Origin: an uncultured Collinsella sp.
GTDB lineage: Bacteria > Actinomycetota > Coriobacteriia > Coriobacteriales > Coriobacteriaceae
Length of the DNA stretch: 24,054 bases
Direction: 5' to 3'
NCBI GenBank assembly: GCA_934630855.1
Contig: CAKTWW010000035.1
Location: forward strand, 1 to 24,054
The notes under the pieces are model-generated. The model was given only the letters and a program-made list of their open reading frames with translations. It searched no databases and was not told the origin of the DNA. Positions 6,448-13,421 of this stretch are shown here, in pieces. Made by a program: the position numbers and the translations under genes. Position 1 is the first letter of the stretch. Each line of letters begins with the position of its first letter.

Positions 6448-7866
6448 ATGGCTTACGACGCCAAGAAAATCTATTACCGCTTCGACGACCACCTGAGCCG
6501 CCTGGTTCTGGACTACGAAGCGAGCCGCCAAATTTCGCCCGAAAGCGAAAACCTCTACTACGGCTTGCCGACCGATCCGTATGACGAGGGCCTGTTTGTC
6601 GAGCATAACGTCAAGCGCGGCCTGCGCAATGCCGACGGCTCGGGCGTGGTCGCGGGCCTTACCCGCATCTCGGACGTACACGGTTATAACAAGGTCGACG
6701 GCAAGGTCGTACCCGATCAGGGCAAGCTCACGCTTCGCGGCTACAGCATCGAGGATCTGGTCAACAATGCCCAGGCCGAGAATCGCTACGGCTACGAGGA
6801 AGTCGCCTATCTGCTTATCACGGGTTCGCTGCCCAACAAGGATGAGCTCGACGGCTTTTGCGAGCGCCTGGGCGCCTTTAGGCACCTGAGCGATGAGTAC
6901 GTCAAAGAGTTCCCCATGACCACGGTGTCGTCGAGCATCATGAATGTGCTCCAGCGCGCCGTACTGTTGCTCTACGCCTTCGATGCCGAACCGGACGTGA
7001 TCACGCCCGAGCACGAGATCGACGTCGCCATTTCCATGCTCGCACGTCTCCCGCGCATCGCCGCCTTCGCACACATGGCCTCGGTCGCCAAGCTTCGCGG
7101 CTCCGAGGTTCACGTGCCGCACCCCACGCCCGGCCTTTCCACCGCCGAGACCATCCTACAGGTCCTGCGCGGCGGCATGGCGTTTACCCGCGATGAGGCG
7201 ATGCTGCTCGACGTTATGCTCATGCTGCATGCCGAGCACGGCGGCGGCAACAACTCCACCTTCGCCTGCCGCGTACTGTCCTCTTCGGCCACCGACCCGT
7301 ACTCCGCCTACGCCGCGGCTATCGGCTCGCTCAAGGGCCCGCGCCACGGCGGTGCCAATGCCAAGGTCGTGTCCATGCACGAGGACATTCGCGCGCATGT
7401 TTCCAACTGGGAAAACGAGGACGAGGTCGCAGCGTACCTGGGCAAGATCCTCGATAAGCAGGCCTTCGACGGCACGGGCCTCATCTACGGCATGGGCCAC
7501 GCTGTCTACACGCTAAGTGACCCGCGCGCCGAGGTCTGCCGTCATTACGCGCGCTCGCTGGCGGCCAAAAAGGATCTGGGCGAGGAATTCGCACTCATCG
7601 AGCGCATCGAGCGCCTGGCCCCGCAGGTAATGCGCGACCACGGCATGACCAAGCCCATCTGCGCCAACATCGACCTGTACACGGGCTTTATCTACAAGAT
7701 GCTCGGCGTGCCCGAGACGCTCTTTACGCCGCTGTTCGCCGTCGCCCGCATGGCCGGCTGGTCGGCGCACCGCATGGAAGAGCTCTTCTGCGCGCACCGC
7801 ATCATCCGCCCGGCGTATCGACCGGTGATCGAGCCGCTGGAGTACAAGCCGCTCGCCGACCGCTAG
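6448..7866 (+). CDS. Citrate synthase family protein (citrate/2-methylcitrate synthase)
   Basis: Condenses acetyl-CoA with oxaloacetate to citrate, or propionyl-CoA to 2-methylcitrate; the sequence alone does not tell which. It has 472 residues, longer than the usual 370-430 because of an N-terminal extension of about 60 residues. The active-site residues can be placed: His264 (LHAEHGGGNNSTF), His300 (KGPRHGGANAKV), His351 (GMGHAVYT) and Asp409 (NIDLYTGF), followed by the ARMAGWSAH block that contacts CoA and citrate. The ATG at 6448 has GGAGAGGAG 6 bases upstream. It probably forms a short transcription unit with the ACT-domain gene and ends at the terminator at 7890. In anaerobic coriobacteria such an enzyme usually serves glutamate synthesis rather than a full cycle (inference). 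Confidence 0.93.
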   Translation: MAYDAKKIYYRFDDHLSRLVLDYEASRQISPESENLYYGLPTDPYDEGLFVEHNVKRGLRNADGSGVVAGLTRISDVHGYNKVDGKVVPDQGKLTLRGYSIEDLVNNAQAENRYGYEEVAYLLITGSLPNKDELDGFCERLGAFRHLSDEYVKEFPMTTVSSSIMNVLQRAVLLLYAFDAEPDVITPEHEIDVAISMLARLPRIAAFAHMASVAKLRGSEVHVPHPTPGLSTAETILQVLRGGMAFTRDEAMLLDVMLMLHAEHGGGNNSTFACRVLSSSATDPYSAYAAAIGSLKGPRHGGANAKVVSMHEDIRAHVSNWENEDEVAAYLGKILDKQAFDGTGLIYGMGHAVYTLSDPRAEVCRHYARSLAAKKDLGEEFALIERIERLAPQVMRDHGMTKPICANIDLYTGFIYKMLGVPETLFTPLFAVARMAGWSAHRMEELFCAHRIIRPAYRPVIEPLEYKPLADR

Positions 7867-7889
7867 GACGCGGACCGTTATAGATCCAG

Positions 7890-7927
7890 AGCGTGGCCAG
7901 GGTCCCAAGCCCTCGGCCACGCTTTTT
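7890..7927 (+). terminator. Intrinsic terminator after citrate synthase
   Basis: A 9-bp perfect stem (AGCGTGGCC at 7890-7898 with GGCCACGCT at 7915-7923) has an inner AGGG/CCCT pairing in the loop and runs directly into TTTTT. The next gene starts only 27 bases further on, so that gene must be expressed by read-through or from a promoter overlapping this site. Confidence 0.9.
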
Positions 7928-7953
7928 ATGTCTCTTGGAAAGGACCACATCAG

Positions 7954-8796
7954 ATGATCGTGTTTTCCGATATGGATGGAACGCTGCTGACGAGCGACAA
8001 GCAGATGAGCGACGCCACTTGGGCGATGCTCGACGAGCTCGCACGTCGCGGCATTGAGTTTGTGCCCTGCACGGGCCGTCCGCTGTCGGGCGTCTTTGAG
8101 CCCATTCTCGCCCACCCCGCCGTGCATTACGCGGTCTGCGCCAACGGCGCCAGCGTCTGGCAGCTCGACGAGGATGCGCCCACCGACGCCTCGCGCGCCA
8201 CGTGCATTCTGAGCCGTCCGCTCGACCGTGGCATCGCCCACTGCATCCACAGCATTGCCGCCGGCCATGACGTCACCTTCGACATTTTCGCCGACGGCCA
8301 GTGCTTCCTCCCCCGCTCGCTCTACGAGCGCCTGGACGAGTTCTGCGGCGGCGATCCGCATATTGCCGGATCTCTCAGGCGTACGCGCACGCCCATCGAC
8401 GTGGACGTCGACAGCAAGATCGACGAGGTCGAGACGCTTGAGCGCATCGCCATGTACTGGCATGACCCCGCCGACCGCGACGCCATCGCGGCGGCGCTCG
8501 GCACGCTCAACGGCATCGAGGTCACGCGTTCGTACGAAATGAATATCGAGGTCATGGGCGAGGGCGCCACCAAGGGAACGGCTCTGACGTGGCTGTGTGA
8601 GCATCTGGGCGAGTCCCTGGCAGATGTCTGGGCCTTCGGCGACAACATCAACGACATCCCCATGCTACAGGCCGCAGGCCACGGCATGGCTATGATCAAC
8701 GGCGAGCCCGAGGACCGAGAGGCAGCCGCCGCCATCACCGAGTTCGACAACGACCACGACGGCGTCGCCCGCACCATCATGTCCGCCCTAGCCTAG
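7954..8796 (+). CDS. Cof-type HAD-IIB family phosphatase
   Basis: A cytoplasmic haloacid dehalogenase-type hydrolase of 280 residues. Motif I is SDMDGTLL (nucleophile Asp6, general acid Asp8), motif II is the Thr of CTGRP (about 45-49), motif III is the Lys in ATKGTAL and motif IV is AFGDNINDIPML. The segment between motifs II and III is the alpha/beta C2B cap that defines the Cof/IIB group, which acts on sugar phosphates, flavin phosphates or pyridoxal phosphate; the substrate cannot be read from sequence. GGAAAGGA lies about 10 bases before the ATG. The last codon and TAG stop lie inside the repeat element that begins at 8791. It faces a second HAD gene of the same type at 8931-9725. Confidence 0.92.
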   Translation: MIVFSDMDGTLLTSDKQMSDATWAMLDELARRGIEFVPCTGRPLSGVFEPILAHPAVHYAVCANGASVWQLDEDAPTDASRATCILSRPLDRGIAHCIHSIAAGHDVTFDIFADGQCFLPRSLYERLDEFCGGDPHIAGSLRRTRTPIDVDVDSKIDEVETLERIAMYWHDPADRDAIAAALGTLNGIEVTRSYEMNIEVMGEGATKGTALTWLCEHLGESLADVWAFGDNINDIPMLQAAGHGMAMINGEPEDREAAAAITEFDNDHDGVARTIMSALA

Positions 8797-8867
8797 TCAT
8801 CGGGGACGTTCTTAAACGACTAGTCGTTGGGGACGTTCTTGAATGACTAGTCGTTAGGGACACTCTT
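8791..8867 (-). repeat. Modular interspersed repeat, ACTAGTC-core form, three-box copy
   Basis: Read on the minus strand: a GAGTGTCCC box, then two GAACGTCCCC boxes, each followed by a 3-base spacer and an 8-bp core GACTAGTC, with a 6-base A/T-rich linker after the first two cores. On the plus strand this appears as two tandem 27-base units (8802-8828 and 8829-8855, two mismatches) plus a partial third. The outermost core (GCCTAGTC, 8791-8798) supplies the last codon and stop of the HAD gene. The same scaffold recurs at 8881, 9891 and 11923. Confidence 0.85.
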
Positions 8868-8892
8868 CGCGAAAAACCGCAAGGAGTGTCCC
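8857..8892. other. Hairpin at the junction of two inverted repeat copies
   Basis: GGGACACTC (8857-8865) pairs with GAGTGTCCC (8884-8892), extended by one G-T and one T-A pair; the loop is 14 bases. It is made by the meeting of two oppositely oriented repeat copies midway between convergent genes. It has no T run, but it could still block convergent transcripts. Confidence 0.6.
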
Positions 8893-8930
8893 CAACTGCC
8901 GGCAGAAAAGGAACGTCCCTAACTGCCGGA
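8881..8930 (+). repeat. Modular interspersed repeat, TGCCGGCA-core form
   Basis: The same layout as the neighbouring copy but with a different core: GAGTGTCCCC, 3 bases, core TGCCGGCA (8897-8904), linker GAAAAG, GAACGTCCCT, 3 bases, core TGCCGGAT. The last core touches the TAA stop of the minus-strand HAD gene (8933-8931). The copy at 11923 matches 8881-8928 at 43 of 48 positions. Confidence 0.85.
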
Positions 8931-9725
8931 TTAGGCGAGGCTCTCCAGCACGTGGCGGAGTTCTTGCTGGACGGCGTGATCGCGGTTGCAACCCACGACA
9001 CGGTCGGCGACCGCTTTGAGCGCGGGGCGCGCGTTTTCCATCGCGCAGCCCGTGCCGACAAAGCGAATGATCTCGTAGTCGTTCATCGAGTCGCCAAACG
9101 CCATGACCTCGTCGCGCTCAACACCATAGTGCTCCATGAGTTGCTCGATTCCCGACGCCTTCGACACGCCGGGCTGCATGGCATCGATCCACGCATTGCC
9201 CGAAGGCGCGAAGGAGAACAGGTCGCCCAGCTCGCGCTGCAGCACGTAGGCGTTGTCCATCACATTGCCGTCATCGCAGATAATCGATGCCTTGATGATA
9301 TTCACGTGTGGATCGGGCAGACCCCAAATGCGTTCGGCATTGGGCAGGTCCTTGTCGATCTCGCGGACAAACTTGTCCTCGTCGTCGAGCAAGAAGGACT
9401 TGGTGCGATCGAAAAGCGCCAGATGCATGTTGGGAAACATCTTGACCGTGCGCGCGAGCTTGCGGATGGCGAGATGCGAATAGACCTCGCGGTCGACCTC
9501 GACACCGTCTGCATAGACCTGCGCGCCATTCGCCGCGACAAAGTCCATTTTGTCGACCACAGGCGCAAAGAACTCGCACAGACGGTCATAGCGGCGCCCC
9601 GATGACGCGGCAAAATGCACGCCGCGCTCACGCAGGGCCACGATAAGCTCGTAGGTCTCGGGCGGCACCTGGCTATTCTCATCGAGCAGCGTGCCGTCCA
9701 TATCGGATGCGATCAGTTTAATCAT
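8931..9725 (-). CDS. Cof-type HAD-IIB family phosphatase (second copy)
   Basis: A 264-residue hydrolase, paralogous in fold to the convergent gene at 7954 but clearly diverged. Motif I is ASDMDGTLL (Asp8, Asp10), motif II is SSGRRYD, and motif III Lys lies in the GVSKASGIEQL stretch before motif IV (MAFGDSMNDYEII). The cap lies between motifs II and III. I chose ATG 9725 (MIKLIAS) because GAAAGGAG stands 7 bases upstream and the fold starts there. An ATG at 9761 adds 12 residues and also has a fair site (GGTGGAG). The substrate is not readable. Its TAA stop abuts the repeat copy at 8881-8930, and no T-run terminator is present. Confidence 0.92.
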   Translation of the reverse strand: MIKLIASDMDGTLLDENSQVPPETYELIVALRERGVHFAASSGRRYDRLCEFFAPVVDKMDFVAANGAQVYADGVEVDREVYSHLAIRKLARTVKMFPNMHLALFDRTKSFLLDDEDKFVREIDKDLPNAERIWGLPDPHVNIIKASIICDDGNVMDNAYVLQRELGDLFSFAPSGNAWIDAMQPGVSKASGIEQLMEHYGVERDEVMAFGDSMNDYEIIRFVGTGCAMENARPALKAVADRVVGCNRDHAVQQELRHVLESLA

Positions 9726-9890
9726 AGAAAAGCTCCTTTCGGGCTTGATGGAATCAGACATAAATCCAACTCCACCGTACCCAAAAGGAGCTCAAGCAGA
9801 CCGCTCAGGCAAAACCATTACAAGGGCCTGGCGGGCGCTTCACATTCCCCCTCGATGCCGTGCGCACTTGCAGCGCTGAGGGACTTGTCA

Positions 9891-9938
9891 AAGAGTGTCC
9901 CCAACGACTAGTCGTTTAAGAACGTCCCCAATGACTAG
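9891..9938 (+). repeat. Modular interspersed repeat, ACTAGTC-core form, two-box copy
   Basis: GAGTGTCCCC, AAC, core GACTAGTC (9906-9913), a 6-base linker, GAACGTCCCC, AAT, core GACTAGTC (9931-9940 region). The distal core provides the last sense codon (GAC) and TAG stop of adenine deaminase. In the orientation of that gene it agrees with the copy at the HAD gene (8793-8834) at 41 of 42 positions. Confidence 0.85.
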
Positions 9939-11755
9939 TCGGCGTAGGTGAAGGTGGTGACGTCGAACATGCCCTCGGGGCGGATGCGGAGCGTCGGGAT
10001 CACCGGCAGGGGCAGGAAGATGATGCCCATGATGGGGTCGAGCGGCGGTTCAATGCCCATGGCGCGCGCCTTGACCATAAAGTCGTCGTGTTGCGCCGCG
10101 ACATCCTCGGCCGTCCCATCGCTCATCAGGCCGCCGAGCGCCAGCGGAATGCGCGCCACGACCTCGCCGTTGCGCACCAGCACGTGGCCGCCCTGGCCCA
10201 CGGCCTCAACGGCAGCCATCATATCGGCCGCGTTGTCGCCCACCACGCACACGTTGTGCGAGTCGTGGCCGATCGTGGAGGCAATGGCACCGCCGGTGAT
10301 GGTAAAACCGCGCACCCAACCGCGGCCAATATGTTTGCCAACGAGCCCCAGGCCAGCGGGACCGTCACCATCGGCGCCCTCGGCCTGCAGCGACACGCCG
10401 CGCCCGTGGCGCTCGATCAGCATAATGCGGCGCAAGCCCTCGTCAGTCTCGGGACGAGCCATGCCCGTGATAGCCATACCCGGGATGACGTCGATCACGG
10501 CCTCGCCCGGTTTAAAGGCATAGTCGAACACGTCGAGCGAAAGCTTCGGCAGCTTAACGGAAGCACGCAGCTCGTCGGCAAGCGCAGCGACCTCGGCGGT
10601 CTCGGGCGCAACCTCGCCCACAAAGGTGCCGTCCTGCGCCACGAGCGCACCGGCGGCATACACACGATGCGGAGCCGCAGCAAACGTCAGGTCGTTGAGC
10701 ACCAGCAGGTCGGCACGCTTGCCCGGGGCGATGGCGCCACGCAGCTCGTGCGGATCGCGGCAGCCGTGGTCCAGGCCAAACGCCTCGGCCGTGGACAGGG
10801 ACGCCATGGAGATGGCGACCACGGGGTCGATACCGGCCTCGATAGCCACGCGGCAGGCATTGTCGATCATGCCGGTCGAAAGCGCATCGGAGGGAGCGCG
10901 GTCGTCGGTCGCAAAGCAGCAGCGACGGGCGCGGGCGGGATTCTCCAGCAGCATCGGCGACAGGTTGGCCAGGTCGTGGCTGCACGTGCCCTCGCGCAGC
11001 ATCACATACATGCCGCGCGACAGCTTGTCGAGCGCCTCCTCGGGAATCGTCGACTCGTGGTCGGCGATAATGCCCGCCGCGGCATAGGCGTTGAGGTCCT
11101 TGCCGGCAACGAGCGGCGCATGGCCGTCGACCTGCTTGGACGGCGTCTGGTTGGCAGCGTCGATACGGGCGCAGGTCTCGGGGTCGGCCATAAAGACGCC
11201 CGGCAGGTTCATCATCTCGCCCAGGCCAAAGACATCGACCGGATGCTCGGCAAAAAACGCCTGCATGTCGGCGGCGGTAATGACGGCGCCTGCCTGCTCA
11301 TCGGGCAGCGCGGGCACGCACGAGGGCATCATGTACTTGATGGAAATGGGCGCGCGGCGACCATCCTCGATCATAAAGCGCAAGCCGTCCAAACCGGAGA
11401 CGTTGGCAATCTCGTGGCTGTCGGCAATGGCGGTGGTGGTGCCGCGCGTCGCCGCCATGCGCGCATACTCGGCAGGGCGGATGTTCGAGGACTCAATATG
11501 CAGGTGCCCATCGATAAAGCCGGGGGCGAGATAGCGACCCTGGCAGCCGATAACCTCGGCAGCCTCGTAGGTGCCAGCGGCATCGTCGCGACCGTCGTAG
11601 AGCACGCCGACGATTACACCGTCCTTGACGGCAACGCTACCGGGCGCCACGCGCTGGCCATACACGTCGACAATCTGCGCATTGGTAAACAGCGTGTCGA
11701 CGGGCACACGACCCTCGGCGGCCTCGATCACAGACCTCATGACCTCAACGGACAT
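9935..11755 (-). CDS. ade: Adenine deaminase
   Basis: Hydrolyses adenine to hypoxanthine and ammonia in purine salvage. It has 606 residues, as expected for the bacterial AdeC-type amidohydrolase with an N-terminal small domain, a metal-binding barrel and a C-terminal deaminase-specific domain. The first metal motif is GFIDGHLHIESS (His84, His86); other blocks include ATRGTTTAIADSHEIANV, VDGHAPLVAGKDLNAY and the FATDDRAPSD segment. The C-terminal domain carries GHDSHNVCVVGDN, also typical of the family. The start at ATG 11755 is fixed by AAAGGAG 5 bases upstream. It is probably transcribed alone from the promoter near 11840, and its stop lies inside the repeat copy at 9891-9938. Confidence 0.95.
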   Translation of the reverse strand: MSVEVMRSVIEAAEGRVPVDTLFTNAQIVDVYGQRVAPGSVAVKDGVIVGVLYDGRDDAAGTYEAAEVIGCQGRYLAPGFIDGHLHIESSNIRPAEYARMAATRGTTTAIADSHEIANVSGLDGLRFMIEDGRRAPISIKYMMPSCVPALPDEQAGAVITAADMQAFFAEHPVDVFGLGEMMNLPGVFMADPETCARIDAANQTPSKQVDGHAPLVAGKDLNAYAAAGIIADHESTIPEEALDKLSRGMYVMLREGTCSHDLANLSPMLLENPARARRCCFATDDRAPSDALSTGMIDNACRVAIEAGIDPVVAISMASLSTAEAFGLDHGCRDPHELRGAIAPGKRADLLVLNDLTFAAAPHRVYAAGALVAQDGTFVGEVAPETAEVAALADELRASVKLPKLSLDVFDYAFKPGEAVIDVIPGMAITGMARPETDEGLRRIMLIERHGRGVSLQAEGADGDGPAGLGLVGKHIGRGWVRGFTITGGAIASTIGHDSHNVCVVGDNAADMMAAVEAVGQGGHVLVRNGEVVARIPLALGGLMSDGTAEDVAAQHDDFMVKARAMGIEPPLDPIMGIIFLPLPVIPTLRIRPEGMFDVTTFTYAD

Positions 11756-11822
11756 ACATACTCCTTTAACGTTTGAAATAACTGCGGAGCGGACAAACCT
11801 TCACCGCAGCAAGCCAATAGCC

Positions 11823-11851
11823 ATTGTATGCCCAAAAGGAAGCCCCGCTAA
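11823..11851 (-). promoter_or_regulatory. Possible promoter of adenine deaminase
   Basis: On the minus strand TTAGCG (11851-11846) and TACAAT (11828-11823) are spaced by 17 bases. The -10 is a 5 of 6 match, the -35 only 3 of 6. It would give a leader of about 60 bases. No riboswitch-like structure is obvious in it. Confidence 0.4.
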
Positions 11852-11922
11852 CACCCCTTCCGCTTAACGGCACCGTCAACCTGGCGCAAAGTAACCTGAC
11901 CCCATTGCACCAAACCATTGAC

Positions 11923-11970
11923 AAGGAGTGTCCCCAGGTGCCGGCACAAAAGGAACGTCCCCAAATGCCG
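11923..11970 (+). repeat. Modular interspersed repeat, TGCCGGCA-core form
   Basis: Fourth copy of the scaffold: GAGTGTCCCC, core TGCCGGCA (11939-11946), linker CAAAAG, GAACGTCCCC, then a decayed core TGCCGACC. It matches 8881-8928 at 43 of 48 positions. Unlike the others it does not touch a stop codon: it lies in the 358-base gap between the ade start and the tyrS end, beyond the tyrS terminator. Confidence 0.8.
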
Positions 11971-11985
11971 ACCAAGGCACCAAAA

Positions 11986-12054
11986 AAGTTGCGGTGGAAT
12001 AGTCCCTGTTTGAAGGCCTAGGCCGCGTTTTTAGGAACTATTTCACCGCAACTT
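11986..12054. repeat. 69-base imperfect inverted repeat with palindromic centre
   Basis: The outer arms AAGTTGCGGTG and CACCGCAACTT (11 bp) continue through a G-T pair, six further pairs (AATAGT/ACTATT), one mismatch and CCT/AGG. The centre contains the perfect 10-base palindrome GGCCTAGGCC (12015-12024). It could be a miniature inverted-repeat element or a large RNA hairpin. It sits directly against the tyrS terminator. Confidence 0.75.
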
Positions 12055-12089
12055 AAAAGGCCGCAGCCAAATCCAGCTGCGGCCTTTTT
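12055..12089 (-). terminator. Intrinsic terminator of tyrS (bidirectional form)
   Basis: A stem of 13 bp (AAAAGGCCGCAGC with GCTGCGGCCTTTT) has an 8-base loop. On the minus strand the stem ends in TTTT 24 bases past the tyrS stop; on the plus strand it ends in TTTTT. Confidence 0.9.
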
Positions 12090-12113
12090 ACACTTGTGAG
12101 GTTAACCCACTCG

Positions 12114-13325
12114 TTAGACCAACTTGAAGCCCTTGCGCTTGCCTACGGAGAGGGTGTCGCCCAGCTTGAGGGCGCTGGGATCGATGTTATAGCTCTTGGG
12201 AGCCACGGCCTTGCCGTTGATCTTGACGCCGCCGCCGTCGATATCGCGACGGGCCTGGCCGGCGCTGGCCGAAAGACCCAGGTCCTTGAGCAGACCGGCG
12301 AGGTAGATCTGGCCCTCGTCGTTAACGGTCAGCTCAACGTGCTTCTCGGGGAAGTCGGCAAGCTGGCCCTCCTTGAACACGCGGTCGAACTCGGCCTGAG
12401 CCTCGTCGCCGGCGCCGGCACCATGGTAGGTGTCGCACAGGTCGCGGCCCAGAGCGCGCTTGAGCTCGTAGGGGTCGGCGGAACCATCGGCCAGAGCGGC
12501 GTCGATCTTATCGACCTCGGCCGGGGTGAGCGAACTCGCCAGACGGTAGTACTTGCCGATCATCTCGTCGGGGATGGACATGGTCTTGCCGAACATATCC
12601 TTGGGAGCATCGGTCAGGCCGATGTAGTTGCCGTAGGACTTGGACATCTTGCGCACGCCGTCGGTACCCTCGAGCAGCGGCATGGTGAGCGCGATCTGCG
12701 GCTCCATGCCCATCTTCTCCATGAGCTCGCGACCGGCGAGCAGGTTGAAGAGCTGGTCGGTACCGCCCATCTCGACGTCGGCCTTGATCTGAACGGAGTC
12801 GAAGGCCTGCATCACGGGGTACAGGAACTCGTGCAGGGCGATCGGCGTCTGGGACTGGTAACGCTTGGTAAAGTCGTCGCGCTCAAGGATGCGGGCGACG
12901 GTGAACTTAGAGCACACCTGCAGCAGGCCAGCCAGATCCATCGACAGGATCCAGTCGCCGTTGTGCACGATGGTGGTCTTCTCGGGATCCAGGATCTTCA
13001 TAGCCTGGCTCACGTAGGTCTCGGCGTTGGCCTCAATCTGCTCCTGCGAAAGCTGCGGGCGGGTGGAATTCTTGCCCGAAGGATCGCCGATCAGCGCGGT
13101 GCCGTTACCGATGATGAGGGTGACGTTGTGGCCCAGGTCCTGGAACTGACGCATCTTGCGCAGGGGCACGGCATGGCCCAGGTGCAGATCGGGGCTGGTG
13201 GGATCGACGCCGAGCTTGATGTTGAGGGGCTCGCCCTTCTCAAGCTTCTTGCGAAGGTCGGCCTCGGGGACGATTTTTGCGGCGCCCGAGGTGATGATAC
13301 GCATTTGCTCGTCGACAGACAGCAT
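12114..13325 (-). CDS. tyrS: Tyrosyl-tRNA synthetase
   Basis: Charges tRNA-Tyr with tyrosine. It has 403 residues from ATG 13325, which has an excellent AAAGGAGG site 7 bases upstream; the open frame extends to 13421 but that part has no site and no conserved sequence. The class I signature is PDLHLGH (HIGH-type, residues 45-51) and the second signature is KMSKS (226-230). The FLYPVMQAFD and MGGTDQLFN blocks form the tyrosine and tRNA site. The C-terminal S4 RNA-binding domain (about 340-403) contains LKDLGLSASAGQARRDI. The KMSKS context and overall length fit the TyrZ-like subgroup rather than the E. coli TyrS form. It lies 96 bases after the U32 gene and is possibly co-transcribed. No T-box leader is visible. 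Confidence 0.96.
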   Translation of the reverse strand: MLSVDEQMRIITSGAAKIVPEADLRKKLEKGEPLNIKLGVDPTSPDLHLGHAVPLRKMRQFQDLGHNVTLIIGNGTALIGDPSGKNSTRPQLSQEQIEANAETYVSQAMKILDPEKTTIVHNGDWILSMDLAGLLQVCSKFTVARILERDDFTKRYQSQTPIALHEFLYPVMQAFDSVQIKADVEMGGTDQLFNLLAGRELMEKMGMEPQIALTMPLLEGTDGVRKMSKSYGNYIGLTDAPKDMFGKTMSIPDEMIGKYYRLASSLTPAEVDKIDAALADGSADPYELKRALGRDLCDTYHGAGAGDEAQAEFDRVFKEGQLADFPEKHVELTVNDEGQIYLAGLLKDLGLSASAGQARRDIDGGGVKINGKAVAPKSYNIDPSALKLGDTLSVGKRKGFKLV

Positions 13326-13346
13326 TGGGTATCCTCCTTTTGCTAT

Positions 13347-13373
13347 AGCACCCTCGCCGAGAACGGCGGTGCT
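13347..13373 (-). other. Stem-loop in the tyrS upstream region
   Basis: AGCACC pairs with GGTGCT and an inner GCCG with CGGC around loop AGAA, with a 3-base bulge (CTC) on one side. It ends about 22 bases before the tyrS start. It may modulate translation or be a processing site; there is no T-box sequence and no terminator T run. Confidence 0.4.
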
Positions 13374-13421
13374 GGAAGTCCATAAACTCTCATATGATAA
13401 CAAACTGACGCGACGCGGCAC

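Noticed and set aside
8802..8865. Tandem 27-base units that could be taken for a short CRISPR array
   Set aside because: The units follow each other directly with no spacers, there are no cas genes, and the same modules recur as single copies elsewhere in the window.
13326..13421. T-box riboswitch before tyrS
   Set aside because: The gap is only 96 bases, with no T-box sequence, specifier loop or terminator/antiterminator pair.
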